A stretch of DNA of 64,000 nt from Gymnogyps californianus (GCF_018139145.2 NC_059478.1:26753001-26817000); one strand, 5' to 3'; shown: positions 1-14,511, counted from the stretch's first letter. Notes: generated by a model from the sequence alone, not told the origin. A program made the numbers and translations.

Positions 1-1804
1 AAAACCCGCTTCTTTAGGGGTGACACTACCAGCATCCCATGAGGTCCCTGGGGGTGAAGCCACCACCAGCAGTGTGAAAAAGCCTTTCTGAAGGCAAATA
101 AAGCCCCAAGCTGTCCTACTATTTTAAAGAAGCTGCCTCCCATGTGTGACCTTGGGGTGCGTGTTGATGGGTACCTGCCGCAAGGGTTTAGTCTGAATCC
201 AAATCCTCTCTTCCTCTGCTTTTCTCTCCTGAAATGGGAGCTGTCATCGTGCTGTTCAATCTTTTAAGTCAGCCTGAATGCTGGTTGTCTCTCTTTGATA
301 AAAAGAAAAAGTCTCTGGGACACTGCATGAGGCCGTTGCTGTGTTTTAAGATGTGCTCTCGCTCGCTCTTTAGTATTTGCCTGATCTCCTCTGCCTTGTG
401 ACTCGAGTGAAGGCACATTCCTGATGAAAGGTTTGTTTTAGTGAAAGTGGGGGAGATGGAAGGGTCTGCAGGTCTGTGAACAGACCTGTTGTTGAGGCCA
501 CTGTGGTCTCTTAATTAGGGACCTGTTGGTAGAGAGGGGAGGAACGATAGGCACCCAAGATGGCTGCAGGTCCCCCTTGCTCTGCAGGTGAAAGGAGCCC
601 CTGAGGTCGCCCCTCACCTCCTGGGTGAGAGCATGGCTGTGGGCTGGATGAGGATGAGGCAGGCAGAAATCAGGCTCTTGTTGCTCTCTGACAGAAAACA
701 CAACTGTGAAACTGCTTGAAATACCCATCATAAGTGACACAAACCCATCAGCAGCTGCCAGGAAGCTGTTGGGGATGGACCAGCAGTGGGATGTTTGCTG
801 TTGAGCCCTGGCTGGAGAGCATCGGGTTGATCTGATGGGGAGACATATATATCAGGTGAGACATAATCCCTCTGCCAGGGATGAAATAAGCTCTCACAGC
901 AGGTATCTTTCCCTGCTGACCTGTGGTCTTTTCCCTTTTTGGCCCCAGACCACAGCCTACTTGACGGGGATGTCTTTAAGCAAGTCAATCAAAGGGCGGT
1001 GGAGAAGGGAAGGCAAACAGTGGAAGGGCAAGTTTCAGAGTGACCTGATGCTGGAGCGGGGACATGAATCGCTGGAGCGTGCGTGAAATGAATGGCTCCA
1101 GCAATGACATAGTCAGTCTTTCGGTGAACACGAGGAGGGGAAAACTGTCTGGCTCCAGGACAATATCTGGTGACTTGTGTAGAGGAAGAGCCCTGGCACC
1201 AACCGATGCGTAAGGCTGATGAGAGGTGATCTGGGCAGGTCATTCAGAAAATCTGGTTTGCTAGCCCGGGGAGGACATAATCGCCTCGGCCTGATGTTAT
1301 CTGGGAGGCTGTGTGTTGAGGAGGAGGCAGTGAAACAGGCAGGCAAGCAGGAGCTTCTGGCTCAGAGTCAAGCCCTGGGGTCCCAAGGAGGGGTGGTGCC
1401 TGGTGGGAGAAGGGAAGTGCTTCGCTGATACTGGAGTGGAATGTGAGGGGTCGGAGGATAGCTGGTGTGAAGCTGAGCGCTGACTTGGCTGAGTCTGGTT
1501 TAAGTCGACTCAACTTTATCTATGGCCTCTCTGATGCTGGGTGCCATAGTTTTCAGGCCTGTTTCTAAGCATGTTGTGTTAATGTGGTTGATACTTGAGT
1601 CTCCCTCCCCAAGTATGAAATTTCAGCAAAATCTGTAATTTTTAAGAAAAGTTTCAGTTTTTATCCATATGTGCACCTTTGAAACTAGAGATTAACACGG
1701 CATGGATCCTGGCTGGGCGAGGGTAAGGGCTCCGGACATCACTGTGCGGTGAGGTGGTCCCAAATCCCACAGGATCCCAAAATGTGCATCTCTGTGGGAG
1801 TTGG

Positions 1805-1890
1805 GCATCCAGCTCCTGATGAGTTGAGCTGAAGTGACTTTCCCAAGGGTTCAGGGGCACGAAAGATAGAGGAGCCCAAATCTCCCAGCC
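1805..1890. repeat. MIR-like SINE fragment (weak)
   Basis: The phrase around 1831-1850 (AAGTGACTTTCCCAAGG), followed by a CCCAAATCTCCCAGCC-type tail, resembles the reverse complement of the MIR/CORE-SINE core that reads 'aagtgacttgcccaagg'. It is short and strongly diverged, so this rests on remembered consensus text only. Confidence 0.3.
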
Positions 1891-4800
1891 AAAGCATCTT
1901 GTCTCCCTCTTTAGTCTACCTTAACAGGCAACAAACTCATGGTACCTGTTAGCGTAAAACCTTGTTCATATTGGTTGGTTTAACACTGAAATTGGTGTAT
2001 TTCTAGGGTAATCACAAAAATGCATTGATTTATTATTATTTTCAATGACATTCTTATTTTCAGACGGCAATGTCATGAATAGAAGGGACCTGCTGAATAA
2101 ACAGCCGTTGCTTTTCTTTGTGAAGAGATTATGTTTTGTTGTGCTTGCAGAAATGGCTTCTGCTGCCATGTGTTGCCCTTTAAAAGCAAAAGAATAATAA
2201 ATAAGCAACAAAAAGTATCTCACTTAATACGGTGCCTATTTGGAAGGAAAAATCAGGTTTGGTATCGTGTGCGTCGTTCAATTTATTTCAAATTAATTTG
2301 ATCTTTTTTTTTCCCCAGTGCAGCCTGATTAATTCCACATGTTTTCCCCCAAGGTTTGGACAGTAAAACTGCTTGTCTGAGTCATCAACTAGATAAATAA
2401 TTGGCAACTTCAAGGGCCCATCTCCTAAATCATTCCACAGTTGCTTGTGGCCCTAACAAGAGCTTCGTTGCTTGTGCGTTCGAGTCAGCTGTAAAGCCTA
2501 ATCTGGGCTTTCACTGGCCCCGGGAGACCAACAAACTGCCGATTACGGAGCCTCACGTCGGCTTGTCTTGGCACATCTGCTGGAAGAACGCAGCGAGCCG
2601 CTGGGGAACGTGTGGTTTGGTATTTATAGCTGGGGCGGAGGAGCCTTCCCAAAATGGGCACCCTGGGGTGCACACCTGGCAGCTGTGCCATCCCTCCTGC
2701 AAGGAGCTGGCGTGATCCCCAGCGTGGAGGTGGTGGGGCTTGTCCTTCCTGAGCCCGCGGCTCCGGAGGTGCTGACCTGCCACGCAGGGATACCTGGGGA
2801 TGCCACGCTGGCCTCTGCGATTTAACAGGCTGATCCTGAAACGGGCCATCCCAGTGTCTTTATCTTCTCCAAATGCAAGTATCGGTTCCAGGTCTAGCTG
2901 GCCTAAATATAACCCCAAATCCTGGGTCCTGCAGAGTAGCCCACGTGGTGGGAAACGAGAGGCACAGCCACACGGGCTGCATGAATATGGCCCTGTACAG
3001 CCCCCTCCTTGCCGGGGTCTAGCCCCGTGTGAGTATTGGGAGATTTAAAATGGACATGTACCTTCTTCTTCACACGTGGTGGTTGTCTGGTTTGTGACAG
3101 AGATATGAGTCCCTCTACTTGAATAAGAGAAGTTGGATTTCAGCTTTTCTGTCCCGGTGGATTATTTCTGGCTTGGCTTATTTTTTTAGGGGTGCCACTT
3201 GGGTCTTGTGGAAATCGGATCCGAAGTGTAACCCCACCGTGGTTGGAGAAGTCGTACTGCTGTCCTGGGAATGTAAGAGGAGCTGAACTGGATGCCTCCT
3301 TGTCTGGATATGGGTTTTTTTTGGGGGGGGTATGATTGCAGTTTAAAATGTAAGAAGGTGCCAAAAGCAGGATGAGAGACAGCTCAGTGGCGATCTCTGA
3401 GCTTAAGGAAAAATAGTGTAAATCTGGAACAGACCCATTGTCTTCAGAGCCGACTCCAGGCTTCTCAGCAGGAGAGGCACAGCTTCTGCTGGATTGGAAA
3501 AATAAAGCAGCTCAAATGCCTCTTGTGAGAGGTCCTGGCACCTTGGCTTGTATTAGGCGTGCTTGGAGCAAGCCTGGTGCCTTGGGAGGTATGCTGCTGA
3601 GCCCCAAGGAGGTCGCTGGGGGTGGTGGGCATGGGGGGAGCAGAGCCCTCCCCGCCTTTGAATGGCGTCAAGGAGTTAAAGGTAGGTGAAGTTGAAGGAG
3701 AGTGAATTGATTATGCTTTGCTGGGAAAAAAGGTCACGTTAACACACTGCAATGTGTGACAGTGACACCCATGAATGTTAAATCAGCTCATTGAGTTAAA
3801 GCTGAGCAAATCGGTGTGCTTTTGTGTGCGTGTCCCCACCACAATTTGAGCTACCTTGGCTTTTGTGGTGGCGATTTTGGACATGGGCATCTGAAGCCCA
3901 CTCAAGTCTCTGTTTGACTGGTGTCTGGTTTGGACGCTGGGAGCAGACGCTGCCGACAGCATGGACACCAGCTCGGCTGGGGAGGCGACTGAGATCTTGT
4001 GGTGGTGCTAAACAGGAACCATAGGGTAATCCTCCTGTTCAATGCCTGCGTTATCCCAATAAGTACAATGATGAGAAACTCAATGGGCACCTTCCTGCAG
4101 GGACTAACCCCTGGTCTGCCTTTGGTCCTCTCCATGTGTCCTCTGCTTTCCCAGGGAGAGAATTATTTGTGCAGCTGAGTGCTTTATTTTGGTAGGCCTT
4201 GCTCTCATTTTTCTTAACAAGATTTTGCTGCTCGAGGAATGGTTTCCAAAGAGAGCACACTGTGTGTCCATGTACAGCGTGTACCGTGGGGTGTCAGCAT
4301 GAGGCTGGGGGGGGAGCTTCACCCCAGTCCTGGGGGTGTCTGGGGGCTCCCCAGGGCTCATCAGCCATTCTGTGCAAGGGGAAAGGAGCTGAGCCAGCCC
4401 CTTTGCTGATGGATATTTCCCATGCAAATGGTGAGCTCCCCTGTCCAGCCAACTCAGAGACAGCCACCAGGTCTCATTCTCTTCCCTAACTGTCCTCTTG
4501 TACTTAATAGAGGCTTTCTTCTCTCGCCCTGCCCTCTTAATATTTGGATTTGGGTCTAGATCTAGCTTTTGCAGAGAACAGCACTCTCCTCCATGGCTGC
4601 TCAGCTCCTTCTCCTCCTCCTCTTCCAGTCCAGGAAGGACTGGGTTGGTTTCTGATCTCTTGTGGGGCTAGAGGGTCCCTCCATGTACAGTGAACATTTG
4701 GGGGTGGAGAAGGGTAAAAAGAAGCAGAGGACTGCATTTCAGCAGTCAATGCAACTGGCTGAGTTGAATTACCTGTTAGAGTTTGCCAGTTGTTGGTGTG

Positions 4801-4899
4801 TTGAGTATTTTGTACCATTTTAAGATTTTAGGAGTCCCAATGTAGATTTTCTATATTTTGTTTGTTGAGATTTATGTGATTTTTTTCTTGTAGAAAGAA

Positions 4900-5190
4900 A
4901 ACTCACCCGGCAATTTGCTGCATGCATTTATGCCTTTTTTTAATGTAAAGTGGAAACAAGCATCTGAAATCATTCTCCTCCTTCTGACAGCAACATCTGT
5001 AAAACCTTAACTCTGGAAGGAGGCAGGAACCAAGAGATTTATAACCCCCTGCCGAAATATTGGAACAACCTTATTTCCCGGCAATTAGCTTTGCTCAAAA
5101 CATTTTTGTTTCCTATTAGAAGCAATCTACTAACAGTTACATTGATGTGTTTAATAGTTGTTGGCCATCTCTGAATTCAAGCAGGCAAGG
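4900..5190. promoter_or_regulatory. Candidate non-coding regulatory block
   Basis: This non-repetitive, AT-rich stretch has no coding potential and contains a homeodomain-type site CAATTAGC at 5082-5089, T-rich forkhead-like stretches and no repeat signature. It reads like the conserved non-coding blocks common around developmental transcription factor genes. Conservation cannot be tested here, so the call is inference. Confidence 0.2.
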
Positions 5191-8100
5191 CAGGAGGAGA
5201 GGGGAGGAACACGCTTTGTAAACTGTGAGAGCATTTGTGTTGCGTTGTGTGTCGTGTTTGTTGATAGTGGTGAAAACACTCATCATACTATGCTCCAGAA
5301 CGTGGAATGACATCTTTTGGGAAAGGGAAGAGAACTGGTGTTTGGTGAAAGCTTCTCTACCGCTGCAGTGTATCAGGACTAGCTCCAGTGCCTTTGCTGG
5401 AGAGTGGATCTTGATTCAGCTGAAACTAATGAAGAGTGGAGAGGTGAGGAGAGAAGAAGATGGAGTGGCACCTACATGTAAGCTTCTGTAGGAATGAGTA
5501 AGGGCTCTGATGGCCAAGTGGTGATGAGTTAGGCTAAGGAGTGGGTGGCTGGGTGGATCATTCCCCTTCTTCAGTGGATGCAGTGATCTCAGGCAGAGCA
5601 AGGAGCTGGTGATAGCAGCTCCTGAGACCTCTCTGGGGCAGTCTGGGAGAAAGTGTTTCTCACAGCCCTCAGCAAGAAGTGGATTTTTGGTTAGGTGGCT
5701 GGGTTGGGGTTTTTTTGGTTTGGTTTTTTTGTTTGTTGTTTTTTTTTTTAGATGTTGAGAGCGTGATGTAATGGGATGAAACTGAGAATCAAATATTTTA
5801 GGCTGAGTTGCGAAGTGAGGAAAGCCTAATGTCTGAACGCTTTGATAGCCTGGGCTGGAAGTGGCAGCAAATGTTGTGACAGTATTGTTTTGTAGGAGCA
5901 GAAGAAAGAAATGCCTATTTTCTCCTTGGCTTTGAGATTAGGAAGATAAATGTTGTATCTAGATAAGGTCCTGAGTGGACATGAAAAAGATTAATGGTTT
6001 AATTGCTGAAAAAACACAGTTCTAGGGATGTTGAAACAAAATTGAACTTGAAATATTGGGGATGTTTAAGGACGGTGTCTTGTTGCTTTGTTTTGAAGTT
6101 ATTAATGTGCCTTGAAAATTGAAAGAACAAAAAACAATGATTTTGCATATTTTTAACTGGCTGTGGGATGTCCCTGTGATGGACAGCATGGAGGAGAATC
6201 TTTCTGGGGAAATGCCGTAGCCCTGCAAGTGACGGATGCCAAACCCTTGGGTTTTGTTGTCTGTCTGCTTTTTGGAGGTTTCTTCCACCATGAGATATAA
6301 TTTTGGAAGTTTGCTCCAGGATGGGCAGCAGATGGTGTCAACTCAATTTCATTTAAGTCATAGATGATTCATTCACTTTGGCTGAAAACAAGGTTTTCCT
6401 GGCCCGCCTGCTTTTCCAGCTATGCCACAGTTCCCCATCCCCTATGCTGTGCAGTTGTAACTGTTTTATAAGGCTGAGCAGTTAGCTGGATAACCAAATG
6501 GTCCGGGCTGAAAACTAATCCCTTTCGGAGGTGCAGCAGTGAACTGTAGCATGGAGCTGCAGGCATCAAGGATGGCAATTTCTTAATCCGGTTTTGCCTT
6601 GGGAGCCAAGGCTTTACATAGTTATATATGAATATTCTGCCATTCAGATGATCTCTCCCCATAAATCATCCTGGTGGCTAAGATGCTTTCCTCAGTCATG
6701 TACGCACTTAAATAGCCGCTTACAAGAAAAACCTAGAGGTGCACTGCAGGTGAAGAGGGTCTTTTGACAACCTTGGAGAGCAAAGATGTGTGTCCCAAAG
6801 AGGCAATGGTCACCTGTCCTCTCTACTGCCCTGGGGACACTGGCTGGGTTCTCGGTGGGGTTTGGGGCACCTCTGCTGAATCTGCTTAGTGGGGGGAGCG
6901 GAGGCTGATATATCTCTTTGAGGTATCACAGCAAAGTCCACCTGGTCCGTTAGTCTCCATAGATGGCTGGAGCATAACAGCACAAGCTGAGGACTGGGAC
7001 ACTAAGCCTCCACTGGTGTGTGGAGACACCAGGGGCTGAGATGAATGTGCCTCTCCTGCTCCTTGCCATGAGCTCGCCGCAACGCCTGCCGCAGAGGGAG
7101 GGTGCTGCTGTCAGTCGTCAGCCTGTCTCACTCCAGGCATTCCTGGCACAAGTCTCTTCAGGTTCGCCTCTTTGTGCACAGTCTGGGAATTCCTCCTCCA
7201 AGGAGCTTATTTGTCTTTTCTTTTTCTTTCTGAGGGGCCGGGGCAGCTCCCTGCTCCCCATCCTTCCCTCCTGAAACACAGGCTGAAAAATTCCCCTCCG
7301 CTTCAGCTGCAGGCAGGGTCCCTGGCCCATGCCTTGGGCTGCCCTGGACCATCCCTGCCCAGCCAGCCCCCCGCACCAGCAGAAACACCACATCCAAGCA
7401 TCAGCAGGAGCAACGCTATGGCTGAACACCAAGGGAGAGGAGGAGGAGGAGGAGGAAGGCTGTTTAGGAACAATGTTGGTTCCCCCAAAAAGGGATAGAC
7501 TGGCCATGGATCAACTTATGCTGCTTTTAGCAGCAGAAAGTGAAGTGCTGAAGCTGGTTAACGTAGGAGCTGGTGGGAGGCAAAAGCCTAAGTGAATTTT
7601 ATGGTGGAGGCTGGTGCATTTCTGAAAGGGATGAGCTGCCCTAAGAGGCCCTTTAATATATCTCTCCGTGTGGACTTATTTCCACATTATCCACCCCAGC
7701 CAGACTACTTCCCCCCTTAAACAGTGTTGTGGTTAGAGAAGCGCCATGGAGGCCTTTTCCCTGAGGACCATGTCTGTATGTTCCCTTTCATCGCTCAGAC
7801 TGTGAATGTTGTCCCTGTGATGTGCTGCTGGTATCACAAGGGCGGTGGGAGGACCAAGCTAAGGTTGGACTGGACTCTGGTGGGTTGTTTGGTTTGGTCC
7901 TTTTTCCCAGAGCATCATCTGGTCACAAGTGATGTGTAGCTGGGAGAAAGGATACAGAGAGGCAAACTGGTCCCTGCGCTTAAATAGCTGGTGGGATTTG
8001 GGGAAGACACGTTCATTTCACATGTGGCACCAAGGATTCATCCCATGCGAAGCGGTTTTGCTCACAGCTGGCCTGGGACAGCTTCCACATGTTGCCTTTG

Positions 8101-11100
8101 GGATGGAGGGTGCCCTGCCTCACTCCCCATCCCCTGGACAAAGAGGCTTTTCAGCAGTGGATTATTCTGGTGGAGATATCCTAATTCAAGTGTGTATTTT
8201 AACTGAAGGGTGTTGCTCTGTGCTTTTGGGGGTTCTTTTGTGCCAGAAACTGTCATACAAAGTGTGGGAACATCCCTTTTCTCTTTTCTAGAAGGGTAGG
8301 TTTCTTTTCACCTCCCAGCTGCAGGCAGGCTCAGCACACAGATTTATTCGGGGCCAGGGATGTGTGCGTGCACATGTTTTTTGGTTTTTGGGGTTTTTTT
8401 GTTTGTTTTTTTTTAAAAGAACAATGTTGTGGCAGCCGACAGCTAATCCTAAATTTGGGATACCTGACATTGTAATGAGAAAACAAACCTTCCTGCACTT
8501 AAAATGAGTGACAGGCCAGGTTTGGCCCCAGCAACCTTCAGAACTGGTTTGACCTTGCAACCAGACCTCCTGGGCTGACTGACAGCTTTTTACAGCCGCA
8601 TTAGAGCTGAGCTGACCTTGTTTATCTGGGGATTCACCTGGGAGACAGCAGACATGTCCAGGGATATTAAGTCTCAAGCTGAAAATGTTTGCTCAGGTAT
8701 TAGGGGGAGAGTTAATTTAGACTGAATACCTCCTATGTGGCACCAGCCACTGCTCCGAGGGACAATGCACCCCTCGGCCGATGACAGTTGTTTTAGACTT
8801 TCTTTAGAAATTGGAGTCTCCTTCAAGTGGAGCCATGCAGAGTCCTTCAACTCGCTCTGAATTTCCTTTCACATTTAATATTTTTGGGGCTTTGGTAAAA
8901 AAGAGCCCAGGTGAAGGTGCAGGTTAGCCTCCCTGCAGGGGGGTCTTGCTGCTGGCACCAGAAGTGTGTTGGACTGGGTGGATTCACTTTTAATTTATAA
9001 AATGTGACACACGTGAGCTGACATCTGTTCCAAGTAGTGGTGTGGCTGGTATCCCCTTTCCCTGATAACCATCAAGCCCTTCCTTCCCATGCAGAAGGAC
9101 ATGCTTGCCCTGCCACAGCGACTCAGGAGAGGGCTGGGGACCAGCAGTTCTTCCCCTTCTATTGTGTGGACCCAGAACGAGAGGACCGAGCCCTGGAGCT
9201 GCCCTCCTCCCACACCCCAAGGAAGGGCAAATAGAGGCACCCAGCAGCTGGTGCTTACCCTGGCTGCCCCTATCTACACAGCCCGGAGCATCCAAGGGAT
9301 GCTGCCTGAAGCCTGATTGCCTCTGATGTCACCCAGGGAACTAAGTCATCTCAGCAGAGTAATTTCATCTGCTGCGCTGGTGGTTGCAACCTCTGATTTA
9401 CACCAGTATGCACATGCTCTGAGCAGGTGGTACAGCCCTCCTGCAGCATCTCTGGGCTCTGGGGGAGACAATTCTGGATGCAGAGAGACCTTGGGGTTTT
9501 ATTTTTTTTAATTCTTTCTCTGGGCTTGCAGATAACTAACAGCCCTCAATGTGTGTATGACCACATGGGTGGTCCTGGCTGCATCCCACCCCGGGGGAGG
9601 ACCAGGTATTGCTGTTCCCTGGGGCCAGGCAGGCACCTTCGCTGCTGGTCTTCCCCAGGTTTTCCTCAGCTGCTTTTTGTGTTGAATCACTACCAATCCC
9701 TCCCTTTTCAGATTCCTCTGAAAAGCTGCTTTTCCTCCACTGGGACCATAATCGCTTTTCAGGAGTAGAAGGTTTCACATGCTGGGATCCCACATGTGGG
9801 TGTCTGGTCTCTGTTGAATGGGGCTGGGCTCATGGGAGAGAGGCAGGGGGTGGCTTGGGGGAAATCTGGAGCTGATTCTTGGTGACAACACAGATGTCCA
9901 TGGTGTGACATCCCTCACAGATGGAAGCCCTTCCCTGGTGTTGAAAGAAAGATTTTATTTAGTTAATTCCTTCCCATTTTCCCTGCTGGTATTCCCTGGT
10001 ATCACCCCCTTCATCTCCTTCTCTGCTCAGGTTTCACCGCTGCCCTCCCTCTCCCCTCATGCATGCCTGTTTAGAAACGTTGGGGTAATTGTTCGCTCTC
10101 TGTATTGCTCGCTTTCACCTTGGCACTGGATTTTTGGGCCCCAGCCAAGGTAAAAAGTTAAAATGCCTGACTGGTGTGGGAGAGACAACCTTAGGATCCT
10201 CGCAGAAGCAGGAGAAGCTGAAATCTCCAGGGAGGGAAGCCTGAAAGTAGCTTTCTCTGCAGTTTGTGGAGGCATGGCAAGGGATGCTTTTCTTTGACTG
10301 CCTCATACTTTCACAGAAATTTTGAGACCAGATGGGATAATTTGAAATTCCTCATTATAGACTTGACTTCATTCAAATATCACACGTGCTTAAAGATGAA
10401 GTTAGCTCCTGCTCTGCAAAGGGCAGAGCACTAGCACCACTAGCAGCCAGCCACCGAGCGTCCTGCCTGGGGTGCAGCACAAGAGCTGTGTCCCTTTCCC
10501 CTGCATCGCTTCTGTCTAGCTCAGGGTCTTGGGTCCCCAAGGAGCCTCCCCTGGGATACCTGAAGACCCTCTCCTGAGGTGCCCAATGCCCCCATGGTCA
10601 CAGACACTGTGCAGATGGAGGAGGGAGAAAGGCACAGATGAAAAGCTCCCAGGGAGGAGGAGGTCATGGTACATCCCACAACTGGAGAAACAGCAAGAGG
10701 CCCGTTGGGTTATGCAAGTGCCCCAAATCCTGAATATTTGTTTCTTTTCCTGACCCACCCTGCTTTGCCTTCCTCTGTGTTGAGATTTGGCAGGTCTTTA
10801 AAGGCATTAAGTTCCCAAGGGCAGGAAAAGCCCTTCGTACCGACCTGGGGAGGATGCCCATGCTAACTCATGTTCCTACACCTCCCTCCTGGGAGCTGGT
10901 GGGAAACATAAGCTGAAATTACCCTCTGGATGTGTGAATCCTCAGCACAGCGTGGGCACCGCTGTCTGTCCCTCCTGAGCTGGTCCCTCAGTAATGAGCC
11001 CAGCAAAGAGGGGAAGCATTGAAGCAGTTTGGCCTGGAGGGCTGGAAATGCGGCTGCTGGAGCACGAAGCCTCCCTGTGCTGGGGGAGGCTGGGATCCTG

Positions 11101-11687
11101 CTGCTGAGCTATTTATTTAAGAAAAAAAATATTATCATTTCAGGCGTTGGCAGCGTGGGGTGTATCAGCCATTGTATCAAAGATGTGGTTTTAATGCACT
11201 TTCCTCTGCTTAAATGCTATTTGCCTTCTCCTTCAGGCAATTGAATTTAAGAAAACTCTGGTTGCCCAGGTTTTGTTGAACAAATTGGCCCCTCCGCACA
11301 CAATTCCCAGGAGGAGCCAGCTCTGCAGAAACTCTGGGAGCTGTCACTTCAGTGCATGGCTGGGATGGGCTGAACGGATTACCCAGCTCTGCATCGTCTG
11401 CTCTTTTATCTGTCTCAAAGCAATGGGAAGCCAGGAATAACCCCCCGGGGTTCCTCTGAGCCTGGCGGTTTCTGGAGCCCAGGGTCAGATGACTGTTATT
11501 GTAGCTAAAGGTGTTTAACCCCAATTGATTTTGACAAGCCGTATTAGCAGATCCCCCAATTACTTATCGGGGTTTGAGAGGAACGTTGTCAATTTAAGGC
11601 TGGATGCTCTAACCTGAGCGCTGCTGACAGGACGCAACAGGTAGCAAAGCCGCTTCTGTAGGAGTCGATGGAAAAAATCCCCATCGA

Positions 11688-11712
11688 TCTTCAGGGCCAA
11701 ATTCTGACCCTT
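11688..11712. repeat. Ancient amniote repeat fragment (weak)
   Basis: The phrase GGGCCAAATTCTGACCCTTCC matches the opening of a frequent sauropsid interspersed repeat that reads 'aggccaaattctg...'. Only about 22 bases are recognisable. Confidence 0.25.
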
Positions 11713-12774
11713 CCCCAGGGCCCAGCAGCTCTCGAGGGTGTCAGAGTCAGCCCCGGAGAGCAGCAGGCTGGAAGGAGATGTATGAAGCCTCCTACCCTGC
11801 AAAGTACCGAGCATCCTTGGAGCAGCCCTGGGTTGGGCTTAAAGCCCAGGTGACTTGTTTGCAGGGCAGCTGCCTGCATCCTGACGCTGGGGAACAGTGC
11901 AGGAGTCATGGGACCTTGTGCAAAGCATGGGAAAGTCCCTGGAAAACTGTCCAGAACAGGCTGAGGGTTGTTCCTGCTCCCCTCCAAAACTGATCTGTCC
12001 CCTAGCTGGGTCCCAGCTGGTGGAGAAGGGAGCCAAGGGTGTCTGGTACCAGTGGCTGCTGGTGGTGGCTGCAGGAGAGAAGGGAGATTGCTCTGCATCT
12101 TTGCATGCTCAAAACCAATGTTTATTCCATGGGGTTGAATTCAGAGCCCCAAAGCCCTGCAGGCTGGAGCTGCTGCTGGGCAGGCAGAGAAACTGCATGG
12201 AGACTTGTGTCCGCAAGAAATATCGAGCGATGAGCTCTCTGAGGCTCGTATCCCAAAGATGGTTGAGATCATTTGGACATGAATGGGAGTTATGTGCCTA
12301 AGTAATCTTAGAAGATCTGGGCTTAACAGCATTGCTGAATTTTTAAATTTTCTTTATAATGCAGCAACTGGGAAATAAAAGCATCATCTAAGGAAGGAAA
12401 ACACTGCATTAGTCTAATATTTTAATGAAGTGCTGTGCTGTATTGCTGTGCGGGTTGAGATGTAGGTGTTTGTAGGTGGCAGGCAGCAGCCTGCTTGTCA
12501 CCCATCCTGGGGTAGGGAAATGTGGCTGTTACACGTGTAAATACAGTTTAGCCTGAAAATTGCTTTCGGGCAGCAAAACAAACAGCCTCTTGGAAGCCCT
12601 GCAAGTTTCACACTTGCTTTTGCGTCTTGGTTGCTTAGGGAGAGGAGTCACCCGCTTGGGGAAAACAAACAGCCAGCATCGCCTGCTTGGCTGGGGGCTC
12701 ACGCGGGTTTTACTCGAGCCTAGCGAGCGACTGAGGCTGCGCCGAGTCCTCCGGGAGGTTTTGTAACAAACACC

Positions 12775-13260
12775 TTGTAAAATGCAAATATTTGAATAGC
12801 GACGTTCGCAAGTAATGTGCCAGGCCAAGGAACAACTGCTCATGTTTTTTGCTGGTTGTTTGAAACCTGAGGATGAACTTAAGGACTTTCCAGAGACAAA
12901 AGCATTGAATACACTGTTTATAACTAATACGCTCATCCCTCAGTTAGTGGACAGGTTTATGAGCCATTTATTTAAAAGAGAAGAGATCCTACTTAATCAG
13001 TAGTCTATTTATTGTTTCTTAATCATTTGACAGAAATTCATAACCATGTCTTGTTTTCTATTATGGGCACAATTGCATTAAGTGTGCTCGTTCCCCGTGT
13101 ACTATCTCTGAAATTAATTTTCACTTTGAAAACTGCTTGTATTCTTCCAAAGAAAGGATCATATTTAAATGGAAAAATATTTCTTTCAGATGACTGTTTT
13201 CAAAAGAACCAGTTCCTTGCCCTGTTTTGGGTTATTAAAGAGTTTTTTGGTTTATTGTAG
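12775..13260. promoter_or_regulatory. Candidate non-coding regulatory block
   Basis: An AT-rich block of about 480 bp is flanked by more GC-rich DNA and has no repeat signature. It contains an ATGCAAAT octamer (POU-type) near 12,782 and several TTTAT/AATTAA runs. Short open frames here show no protein similarity that I recognise. The call is based on composition and motif content only. Confidence 0.2.
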
Positions 13261-13347
13261 GTGTTTTTAGCTCAGCCTCCGGAAAGCTGGGCAACGAAGG
13301 AGGCTGCTGCAGGTGTTGGAAAGCGCTTGGGGATGACTTTGATGATC

Positions 13348-13382
13348 GATGTCCTGTGTAACCTTGGTCAAGTCACTGAACA
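13348..13382 (+). repeat. MIR core fragment (weak)
   Basis: TGTGTAACCTTGGTCAAGTCACTGA closely follows the MIR core 'tgtgaccttgggcaagtcactta'. The remaining SINE parts are not recognisable. Confidence 0.4.
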
Positions 13383-14109
13383 CTTAAAGGTAAGGAGGCC
13401 CTTTACGCTGATTTTTGGGGGTTTATTGGTTATCTGACAACATGTCTCTGGTCTCTCTGCCTGTCTGTGGAGTGTGAATCAAGGCTGAAGGAGCTGTGTT
13501 GCTCCCAGCTGCACCAGCCTGCTCTGTGCTCTGGTGGGCTCCAAGCCTGACCGAAGGGACTGGATGGTTTCATCTCTATACTGGAGCTCACTGACCTCCA
13601 GCACAGGAGATCTCATGCCCCGACCTGCTCGGCTCACGTTGTGCTTTTCACCTGGACATCCCAAACCACCGAGGTGCTTGCATCCCTCTACGGGTGCAGA
13701 AGTCACTCCTCCTCCTCCTGGCACTTGGCTGACCTCAGGACTCTTGATTTACAGCCTTGCAAGTGCGAGGAGAATGGGGCTTTGCCTACGCCCGCTGCCA
13801 AGCAGGCAACAGAGAGCCGAGGCAGTGGCGCGGCTGGGGAGACATTTATGGGGTGCTCAGTAATATCCCATCATCTTCTCGGGGGCTCAGCGCCAGCTTG
13901 AATCAGGCCATTAAAGTGACCTGCAAAGCTTTGTTTTAAGTGTTATCTCTTCTCTCACCAAGTGCAACATTCAGGGGAATGCTGATATCGATGAGAAAAC
14001 TCCTGGCGATGGCTGGGGCAAAAACAAATTACTTTCCCACTAGGGAAAGGTCATCTGTGAAATTTCACGAACAGTCTCCCCATTCGCTAAACACCCCCTT
14101 CCTCTGGCT

Positions 14110-14148
14110 TTTTTTTTTTTTTTTAATTTTATTATTATTATTTTTTTG
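14110..14148. repeat. T-rich simple repeat
   Basis: A run of about 16 T is followed by AATTTTATTATTATTATT and another T run. It is a low-complexity tract and not coding. Confidence 0.9.
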
Positions 14149-14511
14149 TGTGTGTAATTGTGTGATAGACCAAGTGCACTCAGAATGCGAGCAGGGTCTG
14201 ATACAAGGAGGGTGAAATGAGATAATCCATGTTTTCATCATCCATAGGCCTCTCTTTTCACGGGCCGTGGGCCGTACTTTATTAGGCTGAGCAGCTCTGG
14301 GCCTGCAAGAAAGAGGAGCCCTTTCTCATCCTGATGAGAATAGTGCAGTGAATGGATTCCAAGTGTTTACTCAGCATTTGTCTCGTGGTTTATCAAAGGA
14401 ATGAGGAGGAGGTGCCGACAGACCTTTTGTCCCGCTGATGTGTTATGACAATGTTCCATGAATATGCAGAATGGCAGAAGGGATTAGAGCCAGTACAATT
14501 CCCCTCTGGCG

